Shown piece by piece: positions 1 to 7,695 of a DNA stretch of 64,000 bases. The DNA is taken from contig JAUXFG010000002.1 of assembly GCA_030620115.1 (NCBI GenBank), positions 4,855 through 68,854 on the forward strand. The letters run 5' to 3'. Under the pieces are notes generated by a model, which was not told the DNA's origin, did no database searches, and saw only the letters and a program-made list of their open reading frames with translations. Origin of the DNA: Candidatus Fermentibacterota bacterium (GTDB lineage Bacteria; JAFGKV01). A program made the translations under genes and the position numbers. How positions within the stretch are numbered: the first letter of the stretch is position 1; the number at the start of each line of letters is the position of its first letter.

Positions 1-283
1 TCCCGATATTTGCCCCCATGATCACGCCTACCGCCTGCTTCAACGTAAGCAAGCCAGCGTTCACGAAACTGACCACCATCACGGTGGTGGCGCTGGAGGA
101 TTGGATTGCCGCCGTGACCATGAGTCCGGTCAAGACGCCTGCAACCCGACGACCCGTAATCGTGCCCAGAATGCGCCGGAGGCTCCGGCCTGCGGCATTC
201 TGGAGACCCTCGCTCATGACTCTCATACCGAAAAGGAAAAGCCCCAAACCACCGATAAGCTGAAAGATCATTGAGAAAGTCAT
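1..283 (-). CDS. Na/Pi cotransporter family protein (N-terminal fragment, cut by window edge)
   Basis: The first 94 codons of a membrane transporter run off the left edge. The protein opens with a hydrophobic helix containing GLGLFLFGMRVMSEGLQ and then shows QSSSATTVMVV, the QSSS signature of the Na+/phosphate cotransporter (NptA/PF02690) family, which in bacteria moves phosphate with sodium across the inner membrane. The start is ATG at 283, with AGGGG about seven bases upstream. This ATG overlaps the TGA of the preceding L,D-transpeptidase gene by four bases, so the two are probably translationally coupled. Whether a C-terminal PhoU-like domain follows cannot be seen. The family call is firm; the actual substrate is inferred. 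Confidence 0.88.
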   Translation of the reverse strand, partial: MTFSMIFQLIGGLGLFLFGMRVMSEGLQNAAGRSLRRILGTITGRRVAGVLTGLMVTAAIQSSSATTVMVVSFVNAGLLTLKQAVGVIMGANIG

Positions 284-1221
284 GGCCAACCCCTGGTTGG
301 CTGCCTTGAGATATCTCGGATTGCAAAAGGGGAACGCCGACTACACAATTGGGAAAGTGTGCACGAGAAACGCATTCCTCCATGGTCCTCCCATCTCGAT
401 TGCAAGCCCAAAGGGACGTCATTCCTGAATGCATCTGTGTGCTGAGACCCCGCATCTCTGTTGAACGCATCCACCGCCGCAGGATCCAGCTCAATATCAA
501 CCGAGAAGATGGTCAAATCATTCGGCTGGAACCAACGGGTCACGGCGAGGAGTTCCTCCAGATCGTCGGGTTCCATCACAATGCAGCCCAGGCTCCAATT
601 CTCGCATGTGGCACAGGTATCTTGAGACCTCTGCGCAGTATGTATCAGTATCTGAGCCCCCAAAGGGGTATTTCGGGGAGGAGGCCGGCGCTGCTCCAGG
701 GCCAACTCAATCCTCCTGAATTGCGTATAGGTGATCTCCCCAGTAAGGAAAGCCCGAAGACCATCGGCTCGATTGGGGTAGCACACATAGAAACATCGCC
801 CGTAGGAGGGACTAATATGCTTCATAATCTTATAGCGGCCCTCTGGGGTCTTTTTGTCCCCCTGATGGGTCTTGTGGCCAATGGGATTCCCGCTCAATGA
901 GACGGCATACGCCTTGACGACCCTCTCCTTTGCCAAAATCAGGAGCACAAACTGGGATTTGAAGATCTCGAATCGAATATCCGTGCTGGGCGGAGGGATT
1001 TGCTCAAAATGACATGCCTCTTCCAGGGATATGCCCCGACTACTCTCTATCAAATCCTCAACCCATCCTGAACGGATCGGGTGAGGAACCACCGTATCCT
1101 CATCGAGAAGCCGCCACGGTATCGCCGAAAACACCGGAATCTCCGATGTCGAGCTCACAGAAAAGGTCAACAGCATCATGACGCCGAACAGAAATCGCCG
1201 GGATACAAGACCCTGGAGCAT
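280..1221 (-). CDS. L,D-transpeptidase (YkuD domain) protein
   Basis: This 313-residue exported protein has an N-terminal hydrophobic segment (about residues 9-25) and a YkuD catalytic domain at about residues 85-245. The domain shows GDKKTPEGRYKI (about 121-132), the histidine of ILIHTAQ (His194) and the nucleophile motif SLGC (Cys213). YkuD enzymes form 3-3 cross-links in peptidoglycan or attach proteins to it in the periplasm. The last 65 or so residues match nothing I know, and the motif is SLGCIVM rather than the usual SHGCVRM. The gene overlaps the downstream Na/Pi transporter by ATGA. A start about 14 codons later (MMLLTF) is possible. It is divergent from hutH across about 200 bp. Confidence 0.8.
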   Translation of the reverse strand: MLQGLVSRRFLFGVMMLLTFSVSSTSEIPVFSAIPWRLLDEDTVVPHPIRSGWVEDLIESSRGISLEEACHFEQIPPPSTDIRFEIFKSQFVLLILAKERVVKAYAVSLSGNPIGHKTHQGDKKTPEGRYKIMKHISPSYGRCFYVCYPNRADGLRAFLTGEITYTQFRRIELALEQRRPPPRNTPLGAQILIHTAQRSQDTCATCENWSLGCIVMEPDDLEELLAVTRWFQPNDLTIFSVDIELDPAAVDAFNRDAGSQHTDAFRNDVPLGLQSRWEDHGGMRFSCTLSQLCSRRSPFAIRDISRQPTRGWP

Positions 1222-1421
1222 TGAACTGAGCCACTCCTTCGATTAGTGCGACAGCCGAGGGTGTTTTCCACCCGGGGAACAGAGAATTGGAAGTGAGCCG
1301 AATGTATGGATGCACCGGGCAGCCGTCAACACGAGCCTTGCCTGGACATGCAGCATGGAAGCACATTGATTCGAGCGAGGAATCTTGAGAATTCGTAGCG
1401 CCAAACTATAGGGGAACTCCT

Positions 1422-3371
1422 GTGCTTGCTCCGATCCGCAACGACCCCGCTCTCATTCAGCATGTCGTGGTCAATGGCCATGATCTCTCACTGTCTGACG
1501 TCATGGCAGTGGCGCGCTTCGGAGCCAAGGTCTCCATTGCGCCTGAGGCGTCGGCCAGGATACGAAAATCACGAGAGCGCGTTGAGGAACTCGTGCAGTC
1601 AGGGGAGAAGATCTACGGACTCAACACAGGATTCGGATCACTCCGCGATGTACTGATTTCGCCATCCGAGGTTCGGCTCCTGCAAACAAATCTGATACGA
1701 AGCCATGCAGCCGGCGTGGGTGAACCGCTCCCTGAGGATGTGGTCCGCGCCATGATGCTGCTTCGGCTGAATACGCTTTCAGCCGGATACTCAGGGATCA
1801 GGCATTCGACATTGGAGAGAATCGTCACACTCCTCAACGCGCGCGTGTATCCATGGATACCATCCAGAGGATCCGTGGGCGCTTCGGGAGACCTGGCGCC
1901 TTTGGCGCATCTTGCATTAGTGATCACCGGAGATCCCGCGGGAAAAATCTATATCAGGGAGAGCGATCCGGTCTCCAACCACCGTGGTGATTTCATTGAG
2001 ACGCCACGGGCAACCTCATTCGTACCCTTGGAGCCGGGCCTCCTTCAACGATCATGCGGGCTCGGACCCTATGATCTTGATGCGAAGGAAGGGCTCGCTC
2101 TCACCAACGGTACCCAGCTCATGACCGCATTAGGAGCGCTGTCTCTGTATGATGCGTTTGTCTCACTGGAAGCGGCACTTGTTGCCGCGGCTGCCAGCAT
2201 CGAGGCAATCAAGGGTTCTGTGCAAGCCTTTGATGAACGCCTTTCGGAACTCAGGGGATTCCAGGAGCAATCCGAAATAGCATCCTCCATCAAAGGTATG
2301 TTGCGGGGAAGTTCGATCCTCGCCAGCGCATGCAATATCCCCTACCTCAAGCGAATCAGCCAACGAATCGAGGCAATTCTTCACGAGGATATCCCGCTCA
2401 GCGTGCGGCAAGCATTGACCATGGTGATCCAGGAATGTGAGAGGGCCTTGGGCAAGGCTCGCTTCGGAGATCACCCCCGCCTCGAAACCCGGCTCATTTT
2501 TCGCCTCGTGTCCGAGGCTATCGTCTCTCTCGATGCCGAAGGCCAAGACCGCCTGAGAGCGAATCTTGTCCCGATTCTTACCGAGATAGAAGCGGTTGCT
2601 CCAGGATCTCCGCGGGTCCAAGATGACTACAGTTTCCGCTGCATCCCTCAGGTACTCGGAAGCGCATTATGGGTACTCAATACATGCGGTGAGCGCATCG
2701 TGGCCGAGATGAACGCAGTCACCGACAACCCCCTGATCTTCGAGAGCGCTTCCGGGAAGTCATCGGATTCTCCGAATGTCTTGAGCGGGGGCAACTTCCA
2801 TGGGGAGCCTGTGGCCATGGCCATGGACATGGCCGCAATCGCCATCAGCGAGATCGCATCCCTTTCGGAGCGGCGATCCGCGCAACTCCTCGACTCTTCG
2901 CACCACTACGGCCTTCCGTCTCAGCTCATTGCGCGGAGCGGTGTCAACTCGGGCTTCATGATTGCACAGTACACGGCGGCGGCTCTTGTCTCCGAGTGTA
3001 AGCTGTTGGCACATCCAGCCAGTATTGACTCCATCCCCACATGCGAGAATACCGAGGATCATGTGAGTATGGGGCCCATCGCAGGCCTCAAGCTCCGGCG
3101 TTTGCTGGCCAACCTGGAAGAAGTCATCGGCATTGAGCTGTTGCTGGCGGGGCAGGCCCTGAACATGTGGCACCCTCTCGAGCCGGGCCCCGGTGGAAGA
3201 CTGCTCCTCGATCTATTCGCCAAGGCCGATATTCCATTCGTGGAAAGCGATCTCCCGCTGTACCAGCTTATGGAGCGCACTGTCTTTTTTATACGCAAAG
3301 AGATGCTGCATCTCGCAATCATCCAAGCCGATGCCCAGGGGATAGCCCGGACTTCTCACCGGCTTCCGTAG
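1422..3371 (+). CDS. hutH: Histidine ammonia-lyase (HAL/PAL family) with a large internal insertion
   Basis: This 649-residue MIO-dependent lyase would deaminate histidine to urocanate. The catalytic tyrosine motif IYGLNTGFGSL lies near residue 65, and the MIO-forming Ala-Ser-Gly is in GSVGASGDLAPLAHLAL near residue 150. EGLALTNGTQ, RVQDDYSFRC, EMNAVTDNPL, GGNFHGEPVAMA and EDHVSMG follow. Ordinary HutH is about 510 residues; here roughly 100 helical-looking residues (about 300-397) lie between LRGSS and RVQDDYS. The start is GTG with GGGGAA upstream. The last eight residues (ARTSHRLP) and the stop codon lie inside a mobile repeat, so the native C-terminus was replaced. No hutU, hutI or hutG is adjacent, so a related ammonia-lyase or aminomutase activity is possible. 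Confidence 0.88.
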   Translation: MLAPIRNDPALIQHVVVNGHDLSLSDVMAVARFGAKVSIAPEASARIRKSRERVEELVQSGEKIYGLNTGFGSLRDVLISPSEVRLLQTNLIRSHAAGVGEPLPEDVVRAMMLLRLNTLSAGYSGIRHSTLERIVTLLNARVYPWIPSRGSVGASGDLAPLAHLALVITGDPAGKIYIRESDPVSNHRGDFIETPRATSFVPLEPGLLQRSCGLGPYDLDAKEGLALTNGTQLMTALGALSLYDAFVSLEAALVAAAASIEAIKGSVQAFDERLSELRGFQEQSEIASSIKGMLRGSSILASACNIPYLKRISQRIEAILHEDIPLSVRQALTMVIQECERALGKARFGDHPRLETRLIFRLVSEAIVSLDAEGQDRLRANLVPILTEIEAVAPGSPRVQDDYSFRCIPQVLGSALWVLNTCGERIVAEMNAVTDNPLIFESASGKSSDSPNVLSGGNFHGEPVAMAMDMAAIAISEIASLSERRSAQLLDSSHHYGLPSQLIARSGVNSGFMIAQYTAAALVSECKLLAHPASIDSIPTCENTEDHVSMGPIAGLKLRRLLANLEEVIGIELLLAGQALNMWHPLEPGPGGRLLLDLFAKADIPFVESDLPLYQLMERTVFFIRKEMLHLAIIQADAQGIARTSHRLP

Positions 3372-3525
3372 CGAGACAGAATAGATGGTTGTGGCTGCAA
3401 GGCTTGCGACCGAGGCTTCCGCAGGCGTATCCTCTGCGATACGTCGAGGAAGCCGACAGAGCGTAACGCAGCAGACGGAGCCATATCGGATGTCGCAGCC
3501 GAAAGCTGATGAGAAGTCTGGGCTA
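3343..3525 (+). repeat. Family A inverted-end repeat, copy 1 (MITE-like)
   Basis: A 183-bp element with imperfect inverted ends of about 24 bp. The left end begins TAGCCCGGACTTCTCACC and the right end reads GGTGAGAAG-type sequence finishing GGGCTA. Inside is a conserved hairpin, CGTATC-CTCTGC-GATACG. Copies lie at 25856-26038 (inverted) and 49236-49402, with a truncated copy near 34584. Its left end overlaps the 3' end of hutH and its right end stops just before the ribosome-binding site of hisS. No transposase is encoded, so it is probably mobilised in trans. Confidence 0.85.
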
Positions 3526-3541
3526 ATAGCATGGAGTAATC

Positions 3542-4912
3542 ATGAAAAGACGTGACACTGAGCTCCAGCCTCGACTTCCCTCTGGCTTCAGGGATCTCCT
3601 GCCCGAGGAGAACGCCGCTCGCACTTGGATGATTGAAACCGTGTGCGAGGTGTACAAGTCCCACGGTTTCGTGTCTCTGGATACGTCACCTGTGGAATAT
3701 TACCAAACGCTTGTCTCGGGCCATGAGGAAGGGGGAGAGAAGCAGATATACCGCCTTTTCAAGGAACAATTGCCTGCTCCACGCAGAACGTTGGCACTCA
3801 GGTTCGAACTCACGGCCTCTTTGGCGCGCTTTCTCGCTCAGAATATCGATAGGATTTCAATGCCATTCAAGCGGTACCAGTCAGGGTATGTGTGGCGAGG
3901 GGAACGCCCGCAACGCGGCCGGTTTCGCCAGTTCCTCCAGTTTGATGTTGACACTGTGGGGGTCGCCGATCCTGTGGCGGATGCCGAGATCGTGGAGGTC
4001 ATCTACAGAAGCTTGGAGGCCTTGGGAATCAAGGAGTTCCAGATACGGCTTTCCAGCAGGAATCTGCTGGCCGGGCTGGCCAAGATATTGGGCCTTCGCT
4101 CCCCTGAAGATCGACTCCTCTTCTTCCGGCTTCTCGATAAACATGATAAGATCGGAACCGAGAAACTCCTGGAGCTGCTCTCGCAAACCATAGTGGATCA
4201 AGACAGTACTTTCTCGTTGGAGAAGCCCCAGAGAGACATCGTGGAAAAAATCCTGACGCTGGAGGGGGACAACGAGGCCTTGTTGGAGCAGACCGAACGC
4301 CTGGTCTCAGGTCCAGAGGAAAGCCGCACAGGCATAGAAGAGCTGAGGAGCATTCTCTGCTACTGGTCTCACACCAGGCTCGGAAATCCGGAATTCCTCC
4401 GTATCGTCCCGCACCTGGCCCGTGGCCTTGATTACTATACGGGACCCATCTTCGAAACCGTGGTAACGGGGCACGAGAATATCGGGTCAATCATGGCTGG
4501 GGGTCGGTATGATGGCCTTGTCGGCTGTTTTCTTGGCCGGGATATCCCTGCAGTAGGCGTATCCATGGGTGTGGATAGGCTATTCGTGGCCCTCGGGAGT
4601 CTCGGTCTGCTCCCCGGTTCCATATCAAGCTGTAGAGTACTCGTTGCGGTCCTCAGCGAACCCGAACGTCAGGGCATGTACGGTCTGGCTTCAAAGCTCC
4701 GCGACGCAGGCATTCACGCGGAACTCTATCTCGGTTCGAAGCTGACCTTCAGGGAGCAGATCAAGTATGCTTCCGCCCAGGGCATACCATTTCTGCTGAT
4801 TCAAGGGGAAAATGAACGAACACGAGGCGTGGTGGGCTTGCGGCACCTGGGAAGACGAGAACAGGAAGAGCTTACGTTGCAGGAGGCCATCACGCGGCTT
4901 CGGGAGGCGTAA
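3542..4912 (+). CDS. hisS: Histidyl-tRNA synthetase
   Basis: A 456-residue class II aminoacyl-tRNA synthetase that charges tRNA-His in the cytoplasm. It begins with LPSGFRDLLPEE, followed by motif 1. Motif 2 is in RYQSGYVWRGERPQRGRFRQFLQFDVD (arginine pair), and the histidine-specific GLDYYTGPIFE is near residue 300. The motif 3 region is GGRYDGLVG/VGVSMGVDRL. A C-terminal anticodon-binding domain occupies about residues 365-456. The start is ATG with GGAG five bases upstream, immediately after the right end of a family A repeat. Being beside hutH gives two histidine-related genes in a row, though they share no overlap and probably no regulation. Confidence 0.96.
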   Translation: MKRRDTELQPRLPSGFRDLLPEENAARTWMIETVCEVYKSHGFVSLDTSPVEYYQTLVSGHEEGGEKQIYRLFKEQLPAPRRTLALRFELTASLARFLAQNIDRISMPFKRYQSGYVWRGERPQRGRFRQFLQFDVDTVGVADPVADAEIVEVIYRSLEALGIKEFQIRLSSRNLLAGLAKILGLRSPEDRLLFFRLLDKHDKIGTEKLLELLSQTIVDQDSTFSLEKPQRDIVEKILTLEGDNEALLEQTERLVSGPEESRTGIEELRSILCYWSHTRLGNPEFLRIVPHLARGLDYYTGPIFETVVTGHENIGSIMAGGRYDGLVGCFLGRDIPAVGVSMGVDRLFVALGSLGLLPGSISSCRVLVAVLSEPERQGMYGLASKLRDAGIHAELYLGSKLTFREQIKYASAQGIPFLLIQGENERTRGVVGLRHLGRREQEELTLQEAITRLREA

Positions 4913-4935
4913 GGAATCCCCACCCAAGGCGGCCT

Positions 4936-7275
4936 CTATCTGATCCGGAACGTGACCTGTGCGGCTCCTGGATTGCCAACCTTATCCCGAACGACCATGC
5001 GTACTGTGTGCAATCCCCTGGGAAGATTCGATCGAGGTCTGTAAACCCACGATCCACCGCCCATGGGACACGCAGGAACCGCTCTCCCATCCACGTACAT
5101 CTGCACGCTCTCCTTGGCAATTCCCGAGCCATGGTCAGACACCGTGGCCCTCAATGTGGGTCTTCGTCCGGTTACCACCATGCCCTGTCGTGGACTGATC
5201 TCCACACAAGGTGCATAGGGATCGCGCAGGAGAGCGAAAGTACCCAGAGATTCCGTGGTGCCGCCAACAGCGGCGGCCGAGCTGTCCCAGGATGCGCCAA
5301 CTATCTTGTAGCTGCTCCCTGCCCATCTGAACAACCCGATACCACCCTCTGAACCCTGATTCATCGCGGACTCAGGCACCAGCAAACTCACTCTCACCGG
5401 TCGTTTGAGAACTGTCTCTTCCGGTTTGAACTGGTATCCGGCAGTGAGAAGCTCCAACCCATTCTGAGGTACGGAGAGGCTTCTCTCAATAACCTGAATA
5501 TACGTATCGCTGAATACTGCACCCCGCGCTGCGGAAATACGTGCATCCCCATCCCCGACCACCGACCCCTCCTCAACAAGCAGTGCCTGCAGGGGGATCT
5601 TGAGCTCTTTCCTCCCCACGCGGCCATCGAGCCCTTCCATGGTGAACAAGATCCGATACAGAGGCACGACCTCCGGCAGCAAGGTGAGCTCCATCTCGTA
5701 TTTCCGCTCGTTCACTGCCCGCATCCGAGCCGGCGTATAGGCGAGTTTCCCGGGCGCCACGAACACCACGGGGGGACGTGCCAGATCGACTTGCCCCTCC
5801 AATGTCACCGAGATGAGGGTTGGTTCTATATCATAACGAACGGCGCATCTCAACTCCCCCTCGCCTTCAAGCACGATGCCATGGTAATACGGCGGGGATT
5901 TCATCCCATGGGGATCAATGATGGTGCATTCAAGAAGACAACCAGGGGGAGGCTCTGTCACCTTCCAGACTCCTCTTTCGTGGAGCAGGGTATTCAGAGA
6001 CCGCCACCGTCCCTGATGTTTTAGCCTGAATTTCGCCTCACAGGAGAGGGGATCCTCATCCTGTATCACAATCCGGAGTGAATCCTCACCTATCCAAGAC
6101 AGGAAGCGCACCTCCGGGGGTTTGTTCACAAGAAAAGGAAGCTCGGCATGCCTGCTATTGCCGGCAGCATCTCGGATAATGACCTCGATAAGGTGATCAC
6201 CGTATTCGATGTCTCCTATCCCCGCCCGGATGATGCCATCGCCGGGGCTCTGCTCATGGAACTGCAGATCATCCCCTTGCAATCTATAGAGCCGCTCACA
6301 CTGTCCGAAGCCACGCCTTCTGAGATCCCGGTCATGGACGAGATCGATGAGCTTCCACTGGTCAATAGCCATTCTCTCATAGACACGATTGAATATCTCC
6401 TCGCCATCCACCTCTACTACAAATTCGTAGATACCAACCTTGTCGCCTCCGAGATTGACCCGGTCAAAGGCTCGCACGGAAAGGCCTATTTCTCCCCAGA
6501 GCTGGGGTGTGGCAAGTGCTTGATAGGTCTTGGTATCCCGATCAAACCGAAGACGAATGGTTCGGCTTCGACGTCTTCCGTTGATGCGAGCCTCTGCACC
6601 GCGAGGCGACATCACGAATCGATAGAAACGAGGTGGCGTGCTATCCGGAAGCGCATAAGGCCCAAGGAGCGGATTGATGGGATCATTGTTCCTATCCCTG
6701 AGCTCCATGTGCAGATGAGGAGGGCCTACACCCGTCCCTCCGGCGGTGCCCACTATTTCTCCTTTGGCGAATCGTACTCGATCAGGCTCGGGGTAGAAAT
6801 CGACCACGCATCTCCCGGTCTCTTCTTGCATCTCTTGCACGCAATCCCTGATCTTCCGCGCGAATCGTTCCATGTGCGCAAATACCACGATTCGCCCATC
6901 ATCGAGCCTGAGGTAGAGCATATTGCCGTAACCGTCGGGATCCACCCTGACTCGCCAGAGACTTCCCTTCCCCACGGCCCGGAGTGCATATCCGGAACGC
7001 CCGTAGGTCGAGAGATCAATGCCGGCGTGGAAATGTGTCTTGCGATATTCACCGAACGTCGATGTCACGCGCGGCGGCAGGCTCATGGGCCACAGGAGTG
7101 AATCGTCAAGGGCCGCGAAATGATCTCCTGATGCCTCCTCGGCCACTGCAGATGCCCAAAATGCGCACGGACGCAGGCTCCCGAAAGAGGAGCACGGACA
7201 GGCGTCAAAGAGGGAACACACTGCTCCCACCAGAAAAACACAGATCACTCCCACCCAGATGCCGCGTCGTTCCAT
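4936..7275 (-). CDS. Secreted M23-family metallopeptidase with long Ig-like tail
   Basis: A 779-residue exported protein from the ATG at 7275, chosen because a clean signal segment (GIWVGVICVFLVGAVCSLF) follows directly; an in-frame ORF extends about 47 codons upstream. The M23/LytM domain lies at about residues 65-220. Zinc ligands are visible in FGEYRKTHFHAGIDL (H and D) and the closing PHLHMELRD. Active enzymes cut peptide bridges in peptidoglycan. The remaining 550 residues look like several beta-sandwich modules, including PPRFYRFVMSP, PPEVRFLSW and a C-terminal Bacterial-Ig-like segment with DHGSGIAKESVQMYVDGRAV. This size is unusual for LytM proteins and suggests surface attachment or substrate binding. 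It converges on hisS. Confidence 0.82.
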   Translation of the reverse strand: MERRGIWVGVICVFLVGAVCSLFDACPCSSFGSLRPCAFWASAVAEEASGDHFAALDDSLLWPMSLPPRVTSTFGEYRKTHFHAGIDLSTYGRSGYALRAVGKGSLWRVRVDPDGYGNMLYLRLDDGRIVVFAHMERFARKIRDCVQEMQEETGRCVVDFYPEPDRVRFAKGEIVGTAGGTGVGPPHLHMELRDRNNDPINPLLGPYALPDSTPPRFYRFVMSPRGAEARINGRRRSRTIRLRFDRDTKTYQALATPQLWGEIGLSVRAFDRVNLGGDKVGIYEFVVEVDGEEIFNRVYERMAIDQWKLIDLVHDRDLRRRGFGQCERLYRLQGDDLQFHEQSPGDGIIRAGIGDIEYGDHLIEVIIRDAAGNSRHAELPFLVNKPPEVRFLSWIGEDSLRIVIQDEDPLSCEAKFRLKHQGRWRSLNTLLHERGVWKVTEPPPGCLLECTIIDPHGMKSPPYYHGIVLEGEGELRCAVRYDIEPTLISVTLEGQVDLARPPVVFVAPGKLAYTPARMRAVNERKYEMELTLLPEVVPLYRILFTMEGLDGRVGRKELKIPLQALLVEEGSVVGDGDARISAARGAVFSDTYIQVIERSLSVPQNGLELLTAGYQFKPEETVLKRPVRVSLLVPESAMNQGSEGGIGLFRWAGSSYKIVGASWDSSAAAVGGTTESLGTFALLRDPYAPCVEISPRQGMVVTGRRPTLRATVSDHGSGIAKESVQMYVDGRAVPACPMGGGSWVYRPRSNLPRGLHTVRMVVRDKVGNPGAAQVTFRIR

Positions 7276-7695
7276 GAAACAGCAAGCTCTTCCTGGCGGG
7301 TCATGAAACAAGAAACGTTTGCCTCGCATCCAGACTCCTACTTCGGCGTTGATCGTCCAATGTTCGATGATTCTTCTTCCGGGCGAAGTCTCGGAAGAAG
7401 CCTGGGGATGTTTCAAAATAGACCGGGAAGTGCTTTACGCTTTCGGAACCCTCCCTGCAATGATTTAGGCCGTGCCGGGGGTCATCGCGAGCACTTCGAC
7501 TTCGCTCAGCATAAACTCCGCGCGGCGATCCCGCGTACCGCGCGGGATTGCTTCGTCGCTACTCTCCTCGCAATGACAGAGGGTGGTGTCACAGTTCCGG
7601 GATCTCTCTACGGAATTCTCTATTCCTATCGTGAGCCGCTATGTTGGGCCGAGACCGCAAAACGAGAGAATGAAGCATCCCGAGAAATGCGAACC
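7276..7695. other. Intergenic region with one interspersed hairpin repeat
   Basis: 420 bp between the M23 gene and the upstream TPR lipoprotein gene, both on the minus strand. It holds the repeat at 7481-7577 and presumably the promoter of the M23 gene. No convincing gene, RNA or clear promoter was recognised in the rest. Confidence 0.5.
7481..7577. repeat. GTCATTGCGAGGAG-type interspersed inverted repeat
   Basis: A unit beginning GTCATCGCGAGCACTTCGA and closing CTCGCAATGAC, with a GC-rich core (GCGCGGCGATCCCGCG). The same unit recurs twice at 58465-58682 in related form. The ends are mutually inverted, so RNA from either strand would fold. This type of intergenic repeat is widespread in environmental bacteria. 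Confidence 0.75.

Noticed and set aside
6148-7101. A 317-codon plus-strand open frame
   Set aside because: It lies fully antisense to the M23 peptidase gene, which has clear zinc-site motifs; the plus-strand translation shows no domain pattern.
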